From an uncultured Dyadobacter sp. (GTDB taxonomy: Bacteria > Bacteroidota > Bacteroidia > Cytophagales > Spirosomataceae): DNA of 64,000 bases. Shown piece by piece: positions 34,777 through 42,077 of this stretch. Each line of letters begins with the position of its first letter. Position 1 is the stretch's first letter. Location of the stretch: NCBI RefSeq assembly GCF_946482605.1, contig NZ_CAMLSE010000020.1, forward strand, positions 92,146 to 156,145. Direction: 5' to 3'. The position numbers and the translations under genes were made by a program. Under the pieces are notes generated by a model. It searched no databases and was not told the origin of the DNA. It was given only the letters and a program-made list of their open reading frames with translations.

Positions 34777-35364
34777 CTACTCACCATCGAGCAAAAAGAT
34801 CACCATGCTGCGCGCACCATGCGCACCGATAACCAATGATTGCTCAATATCAGCAGTTTTAGACGGACCTGCAATAAAACAGCCCCAACCCGTAGTCTCC
34901 TGCAAGCGCACGTATGCGTCATGCATATTGTCCACCAGCGCACTACGCGGGATCACCAGCGCGAGGTTCTGCGTTATAAACGGAAGCGCACGATGCGGCA
35001 AGTGTCTGTCTGAAATCCAGACGGCCCCATTTTCCGCAACTCCGAACTCTGCTTCCAGAATGGCCATTTCAACGGTTTCCAATTCATGAGGATCCGAAAC
35101 GTTGAGGCTGAAATCGGCCCATCCGCCGAGCTCAGCAATGTTTGTGGCGCGGTTGACGATCATACCGTAAAGCTCGTGTGCTTTCTCCGCTAATTGCGCA
35201 AGGTCTTTCACGACGATTACCTCGGTGTAAATGGCTGCGAGCGTTTCTCTGAACTTCTCTTCGGTATTGTCGTAGAGGCTTTCGTAGCGCAACTGGGCCG
35301 GTAATGCCGTTTCTGAGGGCTTGTTCTGCCTGATCTGCTGTAAAATTCTGTCTCGTGAGCTCAT
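34777..35364 (-). CDS. lutC: LutC-type lactate utilisation protein
   Basis: A 195-residue LUD-domain protein of the LutABC system, which oxidises L-lactate to pyruvate. It shows the family order: SSRDRILQQIRQN, then a mixed domain ending VIGAHGARSMVIFLL, typical of LutC. I chose the ATG at 35364; the longer frame overlaps lutB. The gap to lutB is two bases. LutC is required with LutA and LutB, though its exact role is not settled. The neighbouring sugar-acid genes point to lactate made inside the cell. Confidence 0.9.
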   Translation of the reverse strand: MSSRDRILQQIRQNKPSETALPAQLRYESLYDNTEEKFRETLAAIYTEVIVVKDLAQLAEKAHELYGMIVNRATNIAELGGWADFSLNVSDPHELETVEMAILEAEFGVAENGAVWISDRHLPHRALPFITQNLALVIPRSALVDNMHDAYVRLQETTGWGCFIAGPSKTADIEQSLVIGAHGARSMVIFLLDGE

Positions 35365-35366
35365 GG

Positions 35367-36743
35367 TTATTCCTTTCTGTTTCTTACATACCAGTCGCGG
35401 AAGCTTTCCTTGGGAGCCTCGGGCATGTCGCGTTGCTTGTACCACGGATTCATACCGTTATTGACCATAAAAGGAACAGCCCGCATCATCGTACGGCCTA
35501 ACCGCCCCGACCATTGGTAAAACCGGGGCTGGGCCAGCAATGTCGACATGGCGCGGATACCGATTTCCTTTCCCTTGTGCACGTAACCTTCTTTGGCCAG
35601 CACTTGTCTCCATTTGTACAGCTGATCGTGGATATCGATCTTCACCGGACAAACATTGGAACAGCTGCCGCATAAGGTGCTGGCGAAGGGTAAGTCCGCA
35701 TTCTTGGTCATATCCAGGTTGGGTGCCAGGATAGAACCGATCGGCCCCGCGACTGCATTGTGATAGCTATGTCCGCCGCTCCGGCGATAAACCGGGCAGG
35801 TGTTCATACATGCCCCGCAACGGATGCATTTCAACGAGTTCCGGAAATCCGTACGACCGAGTTGTGTGCTGCGCCCATTGTCCACGATCACGATGTGCAT
35901 CTCCTGCCCTTCCCTCGGCTTCTTGAAATGACTGCTGTAAGTAGTGATCGGCTGGCCGGTGGCGCTGCGTGCGAGCAGGCGAAGAAACACGCCCAGATGT
36001 TCCTGTCTTGGAATAATTTTCTCAAAACCCATGCAGGCGATATGGATATCTGCCAGGTGCGCACCCATATCGGCATTCCCTTCATTGGTACAGACCACGA
36101 ATCCGCCCGTTTCCGCTACTGCAAAGTTCACGCCCGTCAATGCAGCGCGTCTTGTGAGGAATTTATCACGCAAATGCTGCCGTGCGGCTTCTGTGAGGTA
36201 TTGCGGATCGGTTGCGCCCGCTTCCGTGCCCAGGTGTTCGTGGAAAAGGTCTCCGATATCCTTCTTCTTCAAGTGGATCGCCGGCAGTACGATATGACTG
36301 GGAGGCTCGTTCCGCAGCTGCACAATGCGTTCGCCCAGATCGGTATCGATCACTTCAATACCATTCTTTGTCAGGAACTCATTCATATGGCATTCCTCGG
36401 TCAGCATCGACTTACTCTTCACCATCTTATCGATCCGGTGCTGTTTCAAAAGACCAAGAACGATCTCATTATGCTCCGCCGCATCGGCAGCCCAATGCAC
36501 GTGAACGCCATTTTCCTTCGCTTTTTGTTCAAACGTCAACAGCAATTCGTCGAGGTGCGACAGCACATAATGCTTGATACCCGACGCTGTCTCCCGGAGC
36601 GGCTCCCATTCCGGCAGCTGCTTGGAAGATTTATCACGTTTCTGACGCACAAACCAAAGGGTCTCGTCGTGCCAGTTTACATACGGTTCGTCTTTGTTGA
36701 ACACTTCGGAGGCTTCCGCGTGATCGATAGCTGTTTTGGACAT
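35367..36743 (-). CDS. lutB: LutB-type iron-sulfur lactate utilisation protein
   Basis: A 458-residue protein with an N-terminal LUD domain (about 65-300) and a ferredoxin-like region with two four-Cys motifs, CIRCGACMNTCPVY and CGSCSNVCPVKID, typical of LutB and its [4Fe-4S] clusters. A C-terminal helical tail follows. It passes electrons from lactate oxidation, with LutA and LutC. It is two bases upstream of lutC, while lutA is 688 bases upstream on the same strand, separated by a plus-strand gene. A long open frame on the opposite strand is a shadow. Confidence 0.95.
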   Translation of the reverse strand: MSKTAIDHAEASEVFNKDEPYVNWHDETLWFVRQKRDKSSKQLPEWEPLRETASGIKHYVLSHLDELLLTFEQKAKENGVHVHWAADAAEHNEIVLGLLKQHRIDKMVKSKSMLTEECHMNEFLTKNGIEVIDTDLGERIVQLRNEPPSHIVLPAIHLKKKDIGDLFHEHLGTEAGATDPQYLTEAARQHLRDKFLTRRAALTGVNFAVAETGGFVVCTNEGNADMGAHLADIHIACMGFEKIIPRQEHLGVFLRLLARSATGQPITTYSSHFKKPREGQEMHIVIVDNGRSTQLGRTDFRNSLKCIRCGACMNTCPVYRRSGGHSYHNAVAGPIGSILAPNLDMTKNADLPFASTLCGSCSNVCPVKIDIHDQLYKWRQVLAKEGYVHKGKEIGIRAMSTLLAQPRFYQWSGRLGRTMMRAVPFMVNNGMNPWYKQRDMPEAPKESFRDWYVRNRKE

Positions 36744-36870
36744 AGCTGCCTTAACAATTTGATAATGGTATTTTATGAAGAATTAGGATTGCACTTTTCA
36801 CATTCATTGCACAATTCCAAGTTTGCAATTTGTTTAATAAACAACTTTTTCAAAATAGAAAAAATGCTAT

Positions 36871-36900
36871 TTTATTGTATTGCAATATCTTATACTTTTG
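36871..36900 (+). promoter_or_regulatory. Candidate promoter of the small exported protein gene
   Basis: TACTTTTG at 36893-36900 is a perfect -7 box; TTTA at 36871-36874 lies 18 bases upstream (one mismatch to TTTG). The gene starts 84 bases downstream of the -7 box. The region is very AT-rich. Confidence 0.4.
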
Positions 36901-36984
36901 AATTACAAAGTTTTTCGATCGGGGCATCGGAGTCTGAAAACAAGTTTAGTTTAACTTTTTTTAGACATTTAAATAACAACTCCT

Positions 36985-37380
36985 ATGAAAACCAAAAACA
37001 CTCTTATTATCGCAGCCTTGACAGGCTTACTTCTATCAGGATCGGCATTTTCATCAATTGCCCAGGATAACATCGCTACCGCAGATAAAACTGAAAGCAC
37101 TTCAACCAAGCTTACGGTTCTGCAGGTTAAACCACTGCAATTCCGCGTTTCTTATAATAATCCAATTTCAAAAAATGTAGTCGTTCGTATTCTGGATACT
37201 GAGAAAAATGTTCTTTTCTCTGAAAACAGGCGCGTAGATAACAACTATCTGAAATACTTCGATTTATCGACCCTTTTGGACGGTACTTACACCTTCGAAA
37301 TCACGGACGGTAAAGAGAAGGCTTCACAATCGTTTGATATCCTGACTACAACCAGCCGCGTTGTTTCTTCCATCAACTAA
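36985..37380 (+). CDS. Small exported beta-sandwich protein (DUF3244-like)
   Basis: A 131-residue exported protein. A signal peptide ends near SSIAQ (about residue 27). The mature part begins with a low-complexity Thr/Ser stretch, then LQFRVSYNNPISKNVVVRIL and LLDGTYTFEITDGKEKASQS, a pattern seen in small beta-sandwich exported proteins like the DUF3244 family. Function is unknown. It lies on the opposite strand between lutA and lutB, with its own promoter candidate and terminator, and its base composition is more AT-rich than the neighbours. This suggests insertion into an older lutABC unit. Confidence 0.75.
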   Translation: MKTKNTLIIAALTGLLLSGSAFSSIAQDNIATADKTESTSTKLTVLQVKPLQFRVSYNNPISKNVVVRILDTEKNVLFSENRRVDNNYLKYFDLSTLLDGTYTFEITDGKEKASQSFDILTTTSRVVSSIN

Positions 37381-37421
37381 TAGCGGGGCTCTTCTCAGAT
37401 TCTGACCTGTAAACTTTGTAT

Positions 37422-37459
37422 ATACCGGGGCTCAATGTATGGGCTCCGGTATTTGTTTT
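37422..37459 (+). terminator. Terminator of the small exported protein gene, inside the 3' end of lutA
   Basis: ATACCGGGGC (37422-37431) pairs with the complementary GCTCCGGTAT region ending at 37452 around a loop, then TTTGTTTT. It overlaps the last codons of the convergent lutA. Confidence 0.6.
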
Positions 37460-38211
37460 GGTATGCTGCGATTCAGGATCTCGGCTATATGCATTACCTG
37501 CACATTGGAATGCCCGCGTTTCAGGATACCACCCAGGTGCATCAGGCAGCTCATATCCGAGCCGGTGATGTATTCCGCATTGTGCCGGACGTGGTCCGCT
37601 ACCCGGTCCTTACCCATTTTGACGGACACTGCTTCTTCGCTCACACAAAACGTGCCGCCAAAACCGCAGCATTCATCCGTCCGGTCCAGATCGATCAGTT
37701 CAATACCTTTCACCTGCCTCAGGAGTGAAACCGGCTTGGAATAGGGCGCCGCATTCAATTCCGACATCTGGGATAAATGCAGGCCACGTTGCCCATGGCA
37801 GCCCTGATGCAGCCCTACCCGATGCGGAAATTCCGCTTCGATCGAATCTATTTTCAGGATGTCGGTGATGAATTCCACCAGCTCATATACCCGCTTGCGC
37901 AACATCTTCGACTCCTCCGCCTTGTTGTCGGCCTTCAAATGGTCTTTGATGTGCAACACGCAGCTTCCGGACGGAGAAACGACGTAGTCACAATCCCTGA
38001 ACTGGTCGTAGAACAGATTGTCGCAGGATCTGGACAAATGTTCGAAACCGGAGTTGGCCATCGGCTGGCCGCAGCAGGTCTGGTTCAGGGGGAATGTTAC
38101 CCGGCATCCCAGTTTTTCCAGCAATTCCAGTGTAGCAATGCCTACCTGAGGATAAAACTGGTCAACATAACAGGGTATAAATAATCCGATCTTCCAATTT
38201 GAGTAGTTCAT
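37432..38211 (-). CDS. lutA: LutA-type Fe-S oxidoreductase
   Basis: A 259-residue protein with two CCG domains, TCCGQPMANSGFEH and DECCGFGGTFCVSE, the hallmark of LutA and glycolate-oxidase-type iron-sulfur subunits. With LutB and LutC it oxidises L-lactate to pyruvate. It begins three bases after the stop of the EEP-fold gene, so it belongs to the upstream sugar-acid gene line. lutB and lutC lie farther on, after a small gene in the other direction. The position at the end of the sugar pathway agrees with L-lactate being a pathway product. Confidence 0.93.
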   Translation of the reverse strand: MNYSNWKIGLFIPCYVDQFYPQVGIATLELLEKLGCRVTFPLNQTCCGQPMANSGFEHLSRSCDNLFYDQFRDCDYVVSPSGSCVLHIKDHLKADNKAEESKMLRKRVYELVEFITDILKIDSIEAEFPHRVGLHQGCHGQRGLHLSQMSELNAAPYSKPVSLLRQVKGIELIDLDRTDECCGFGGTFCVSEEAVSVKMGKDRVADHVRHNAEYITGSDMSCLMHLGGILKRGHSNVQVMHIAEILNRSIPKQIPEPIH

Positions 38212-38214
38212 TTT

Positions 38215-38997
38215 CTACCAGAATTCAATGGTGGCTTGAATGGGATAGTGATCAGAAACGTCCGGATAATTCCTGATGACCTTGTAGTTTTTGATGCGTA
38301 CCTTGTTGTTGAGCAAGGCAAAAATATAGTCGAGCCGGTCGCCCGGTAAACCTTCGTTCCAGGTCTGCATCTGTGAGCCGTGTGCAGCATCCTGCCATTT
38401 TTTACGAAACGAAAAATAGGGCTGTTCGTTCGGCCTCGCGCCCATATCCATGCCCAGGATAACGGGTTGGACACTATTGACCAGCATTTGGTTAATGTAG
38501 GCAGCCTGCAATGCACGATCCATTACCGAGGCGTATTCCAGCCGGGAGTTGCAAAGCCGGAAGGTTAACCCCCTCGACAACCTGATCAGTCCGCAAAGCA
38601 GCACTTTCGGGTCGGATCCGGCAGTTTTCGGGAGGTTGATCACCTGGGTCTTTTCAAACGGCCAACTGGATAATATCCCAACTCCCTGTGTCCCGTTTTC
38701 GGACGTATCTGCCACCGCATAGGCATAGTACATTCCCGTCTGCGCCGCGATCTGCCTCAACTGAAACTGGACTTTCCCGTTATCTGTCAGACTGTCGACC
38801 GCCTGAAGAGCGACCAGATCGGGGTCATTTTCCTTGATAATCCTTAAAATATCTCTCAGATTAGACTCCTCGGCATCGTTTAGGCCATGCCGGATGTTGA
38901 AACTCATCAGCTTGATCTCCACGGCCCTTCGCGGCTGCGACCCAAGTAGAGCGAATGAGATAACAATGATCGACGTCAAGTAAAATAATCTGATCAA
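38215..38997 (-). CDS. Exported endonuclease/exonuclease/phosphatase-fold protein with degenerate active site
   Basis: A 260-residue EEP-fold protein with an N-terminal hydrophobic signal or anchor (about 5-20). MSFNIRHGL, LDYIFALL and SDHYPIQATIEFW match the family. Key positions do not: the metal-binding Glu of the usual LQE motif is Ala (DLVALQAVDSL), the His of the usual THLD-type motif is Arg (CNSRLEYAS), and the Asn of the GDFN motif is Gly (LGMDMGARPN). So it is probably not an active nuclease. It is 37 bases after the mutarotase gene and three bases before lutA. Confidence 0.8.
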   Translation of the reverse strand: MIRLFYLTSIIVISFALLGSQPRRAVEIKLMSFNIRHGLNDAEESNLRDILRIIKENDPDLVALQAVDSLTDNGKVQFQLRQIAAQTGMYYAYAVADTSENGTQGVGILSSWPFEKTQVINLPKTAGSDPKVLLCGLIRLSRGLTFRLCNSRLEYASVMDRALQAAYINQMLVNSVQPVILGMDMGARPNEQPYFSFRKKWQDAAHGSQMQTWNEGLPGDRLDYIFALLNNKVRIKNYKVIRNYPDVSDHYPIQATIEFW

Positions 38998-39034
38998 CCT
39001 AATCGAATGCTAGTTCATACTATGACCTTTATCC

Positions 39035-39364
39035 TTAGAGGGCAAATATCTGTTCCATCAATACCCACTTTTCACCGGGCTTCGCAGTAGGCAATGCTTG
39101 CTGGTATTTCCACATCAGGTGCTCCCACTCCTGCACTTTCGGGTTGGAGGCATCCATTTGGTTTTTTACTTCAAAACTGAAATCGTCTTCCGTTTCCATG
39201 ATCATAAACAGGCGATTCCCCGTCCTGTAAATGTCCATCACCGTAATGCCGGCGTCCGTAATGCTTTTGTGTATTTCGGGTTGGATCTTCTTGTGGTAGC
39301 CTTCGTACTCGGCGATCATTTGCGGATCGTCGACCAGATCTACCGCCAGACAATATCTTTTCAT
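39035..39364 (-). CDS. rhaM: L-rhamnose/L-fucose mutarotase (RhaM type)
   Basis: A 109-residue small alpha/beta-barrel protein of the RhaM family that speeds up exchange between alpha and beta anomers of 6-deoxy sugars. The sequence has the family pattern: YCLAVDLVDDPQMIAEYEGY, HKKIQPEIHKS with the expected His, and NRLFMIMETEDDF, and ends with WVLMEQIFAL. Length matches RhaM (about 104). A related protein sits in the fucose island of Campylobacter jejuni. It is 12 bases from the amidohydrolase gene in the same operon, so the sugar is likely L-fucose or L-rhamnose. Confidence 0.9.
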   Translation of the reverse strand: MKRYCLAVDLVDDPQMIAEYEGYHKKIQPEIHKSITDAGITVMDIYRTGNRLFMIMETEDDFSFEVKNQMDASNPKVQEWEHLMWKYQQALPTAKPGEKWVLMEQIFAL

Positions 39365-39376
39365 ATTAATTAGTAC

Positions 39377-40207
39377 TTATATATCCAGGTGATAGAACCG
39401 CCTTGCATTATTACCCATCACGTCCCGCACCTCATCATCCGAGAACATGCCTAGGTATTCGGTGAGGATGCCTTTGGCACCTTCATACTCTCCGGCCACC
39501 AGGCAAACCGGCCAGTCGGAGCCATACATGATCCGCTCGGGACCGAATGCTTCGAAAACCACATCCAGATAGGGCCTGAAATCGGCTTTCTCCCAATGCA
39601 TCCACGTCGCCTCGGTCACCATTCCGGACACTTTGCAATGCACGTTCGGCAATTCGGCCAATCTCCGGATATCCTCAGCCCAGGGCTGCAATTCCTGTGA
39701 CTTGATCAGCGGCTTGGCGATATGGTCGAGTACAAAATGTACATTCGGCAATTTGACCGCGAAATTGAATGCTTCTTTAAGCTGATTGTGATAAATGAGG
39801 ATGTCGTAGGTAAAGTCAAATGCAACGAGTTGACCTACTCCCCTGATAAAATCTGATTGAAGCAAAAAACCTTCCGGCTGTCCCTGTGCCACATGACGGA
39901 AGCCTTTCAGTTTTTCAAACTGTGAATAACGTTCCAGCTGATCATACAGGTTCTCAGCCCGCAGGTCGACCCAGCCTACCACACCTTTAATGAAGTCGTT
40001 GGCCTCGGCCAGATGCAACAGGAATTCCGTCTCCGCATCCGACTGCGAAGCCTGCACAGCCACGCATCCATCTACTCTGTTGGCTTTGAGCACCGGCCAG
40101 AGATCCTCCGGCAGAAAATTCCCGCGGATCACCTGCATATCAGGGGTGATCCAGGAGTCCCGATCTTCGTCAAAAATCCAGAAATGCTGGTGGCTGTCTA
40201 TCGTCAT
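39377..40207 (-). CDS. Amidohydrolase-family sugar lactonase (fuconolactonase/rhamnonolactonase-like)
   Basis: A 276-residue metal-dependent hydrolase of the COG3618 type. It opens with IDSHQHFWIF (metal-binding His pair), and has FRHVAQGQPEGF, VLDHIAKP and MYGSDWPVC in the usual positions. Members of this group open L-fucono-, L-rhamnono- or L-galactono-1,5-lactones. Its position between the RhaM gene and the FAH-type gene fits the lactone-opening step of L-fucose or L-rhamnose breakdown. The exact sugar cannot be told from sequence. Confidence 0.88.
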   Translation of the reverse strand: MTIDSHQHFWIFDEDRDSWITPDMQVIRGNFLPEDLWPVLKANRVDGCVAVQASQSDAETEFLLHLAEANDFIKGVVGWVDLRAENLYDQLERYSQFEKLKGFRHVAQGQPEGFLLQSDFIRGVGQLVAFDFTYDILIYHNQLKEAFNFAVKLPNVHFVLDHIAKPLIKSQELQPWAEDIRRLAELPNVHCKVSGMVTEATWMHWEKADFRPYLDVVFEAFGPERIMYGSDWPVCLVAGEYEGAKGILTEYLGMFSDDEVRDVMGNNARRFYHLDI

Positions 40208-40209
40208 GG

Positions 40210-41073
40210 TTATATCGCTTTCCAGACAACCGCCTCCTGCTTCTGAGTACCCAATTTCTGAATGCCCAGCTCTACTACGTCACCGGGTTTGAGGTAAACC
40301 TGTGGCTTCATGCCGAGCCCTACTCCTGCCGGCGTTCCTGTTGTGATGACATCGCCTGGTAGCAGCGTCATGAATTGGCTCAGGTAGCTGACCAGGAAGG
40401 GAATATGGAAAATCATATCGGATGTGCTGCTATCCTGGATCTTCTTGCCGTTCAGGCTAAGCCACAGGTCGAGGTCGTTGGCATTGCCTACTTCGTCTGC
40501 GGTCACCAGGTAGGGACCCAGTGGTGCAAAAGTATCGTTGCTTTTTCCCTTCACCCATTGGCCTCCACGCTCCATTTGGAATGCACGTTCAGAATAGTCG
40601 TTATGAACAGCATATCCTGCTACATAATTCAATGCATCCGCCTCATCCACGTAGCTGGCTTTCTTGCCGATCACCACTGCCAGTTCCACTTCCCAGTCGG
40701 TTTTCTCCGAATTTCTGGGGATAATTACCTGGTCATTCGGACCGCACAATGCAGAAGTTGATTTAAAGAAAATAATAGGTTCTTTCGGAAGTTCCGTCGC
40801 GCCCGACTCGTAGGCGTGTTTTGCGTAGTTCATCCCGATACACACGATCTTGGATGGGCGTGCCACGCAGGAACCATAACGAAACCCTTCCTCCACTTTC
40901 GGAGCAGAAGCCGCATTGGAATCGAGCCAGCTTTTCAATCGGGCAATCCCGTCGGTCGCGAAAAACTTCTCATTATAATCTTCGCCAAATGCAGAAACAT
41001 CCAGCTTCGTTCCATCCGGCAGCTCTACGCCAGGCTTCTCATTTTCAAATGCACCAAATCGAAAAAGTTTCAT
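40210..41073 (-). CDS. FAH-family hydrolase, probable 2,4-diketo-3-deoxy-L-fuconate hydrolase
   Basis: A 287-residue fumarylacetoacetate hydrolase-family enzyme. The core motifs are KIVCIGMNYAKHAYESGA, PIIFFKSTSALCGPND, DWEVELAVVIGKKASYV, and TTGTPAGVGLGM, with the usual acidic metal ligands. In the L-fucose and L-rhamnose diketo-hydrolase pathway, a member of this family cleaves 2,4-diketo-3-deoxy-L-fuconate (or -rhamnonate) to pyruvate and L-lactate. The neighbours (lactonase, SDR, dehydratase, LutA) support that. The start at 41073 fits family N termini. An inverted repeat cluster lies just upstream. Confidence 0.88.
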   Translation of the reverse strand: MKLFRFGAFENEKPGVELPDGTKLDVSAFGEDYNEKFFATDGIARLKSWLDSNAASAPKVEEGFRYGSCVARPSKIVCIGMNYAKHAYESGATELPKEPIIFFKSTSALCGPNDQVIIPRNSEKTDWEVELAVVIGKKASYVDEADALNYVAGYAVHNDYSERAFQMERGGQWVKGKSNDTFAPLGPYLVTADEVGNANDLDLWLSLNGKKIQDSSTSDMIFHIPFLVSYLSQFMTLLPGDVITTGTPAGVGLGMKPQVYLKPGDVVELGIQKLGTQKQEAVVWKAI

Positions 41074-41083
41074 AGAAAAGACA

Positions 41084-41236
41084 TCGGCTTTCGGCTTTCG
41101 GCCAGCGGCCTTTTTAGGTTTTTGTTTTATACTTTAATTATACTTCGGCTGTCGGCTCTCGGCGATCGGCTTTCTTTGCTTAGTAAGCATTTCAAAAGGT
41201 TCGACAGCCGACTGCCGACTGCCGATAGCCAACTGC
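41084..41236. repeat. Cluster of CGGCTxT heptamer repeats, direct and inverted
   Basis: Three clusters lie in the 167-base gap between the FAH and SDR genes: 41084-41109 and 41145-41173 read mainly TCGGCTT/TCGGCTG/TCGGCTC, and 41202-41236 reads the complement (GACAGCCGACTGCCGACTG and so on). The third cluster can pair with either of the first two, giving a long imperfect stem. There is no spacer regularity of a CRISPR and no coding frame. Confidence 0.7.
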
Positions 41237-41240
41237 CCTT

Positions 41241-42014
41241 TCAATTATTCAACTTCTCAAACCCGCCGTCGATCAGATAATCGCAGCCGGTGATGAAGCC
41301 TGCTTCATCGGAACACAGGTATAATGCCAATGCTCCGATTTCTTCGGGTTTGGCCATGCGACCAATGGGTTGTGTTTTTGACAGCTTTTCAAACATCTCC
41401 TGCTCTTTGCCCGGATAGTTTTTCGAAATAAAACCATCCACAAATGGCGTATGGACACGCGCCGGTGAAATGCTGTTGCAGCGGATGCTATCGGCCAGGT
41501 AATCCCGGGCAACGGACAATGTCATGGAATAAACCGCCCCTTTCGCGGTCGAATAAGCAAAGCGATCCGGAATCCCCACCGTCGCGGCAATGGACGCCAT
41601 GTTGAGGATCACACCTCCGCCATTCTCTTTCAAATGCGGGATTGTGGCCATCAGGCAGTTATACACGCCTTTTACGTTGATGTTGATCACCCGGTCGAAG
41701 TCGATCTCCGCTGTCGTATCTGCTTTGCCAATATGCGCGATTCCTGCATTATTGACCAATATATTGACTGTTTGCTTCGCTGCAATGGCATTGATGGTAT
41801 TAACGACATCTGCCTGCTTGGAGATGTCCAGTGCGTGTGCCTCAGCTTGTCCGCCTTCGGCAATGATCTCACTCACAACTGCATTGGCAAGCTCGATATT
41901 GAGTTCCAGAATGTGCACATAAGCGCCCTGCTTTGCGAACGTTTTGGAGATCGCCAATCCGATCCCGCTCGCTCCGCCGGTTACCAGCGCTGTTTTTCCT
42001 GTTAGATTGAACAT
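41241..42014 (-). CDS. Short-chain dehydrogenase, probable 2-keto-3-deoxy-L-fuconate or L-fucose dehydrogenase
   Basis: A 257-residue classical SDR. The NAD(P) motif ALVTGGASGIGLAI, the ILVNNAGIAHIG block, and the catalytic Ser with YSTAKGAV (YxxxK) are all present. LELNIELANA, with an acidic residue after the second strand, favours NAD over NADP. In the fucose/rhamnose pathway an SDR acts either on the free sugar or on the 2-keto-3-deoxy acid; both roles are possible, and only one SDR is present here. It lies between the uxaA-family and FAH genes. Confidence 0.85.
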   Translation of the reverse strand: MFNLTGKTALVTGGASGIGLAISKTFAKQGAYVHILELNIELANAVVSEIIAEGGQAEAHALDISKQADVVNTINAIAAKQTVNILVNNAGIAHIGKADTTAEIDFDRVININVKGVYNCLMATIPHLKENGGGVILNMASIAATVGIPDRFAYSTAKGAVYSMTLSVARDYLADSIRCNSISPARVHTPFVDGFISKNYPGKEQEMFEKLSKTQPIGRMAKPEEIGALALYLCSDEAGFITGCDYLIDGGFEKLNN

Positions 42015-42036
42015 GGTTCTCTTATTTTGGTCTGGT

Positions 42037-42055
42037 CCCCGGGTGAAACCCGGGG
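42037..42055 (-). other. GC-rich intercistronic hairpin between uxaA-family and SDR genes
   Basis: CCCCGGGT (42037-42044) and ACCCGGGG (42048-42055) form a perfect 8-bp GC-rich stem with a three-base loop. No T-run follows on the minus strand, so it is not a classic terminator. It could protect or process the polycistronic message. Confidence 0.6.
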
Positions 42056-42077
42056 TTGTGAATGCGTTTGTATGGGG

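Noticed and set aside
35760..37070. 436-codon open frame on the plus strand
   Set aside because: It lies across the antisense of lutB, which has two perfect four-Cys motifs; the antisense frame has no family pattern.
41084..41236. CRISPR array
   Set aside because: Units are seven bases, in both directions, without spacers of constant length, and no cas gene is present.
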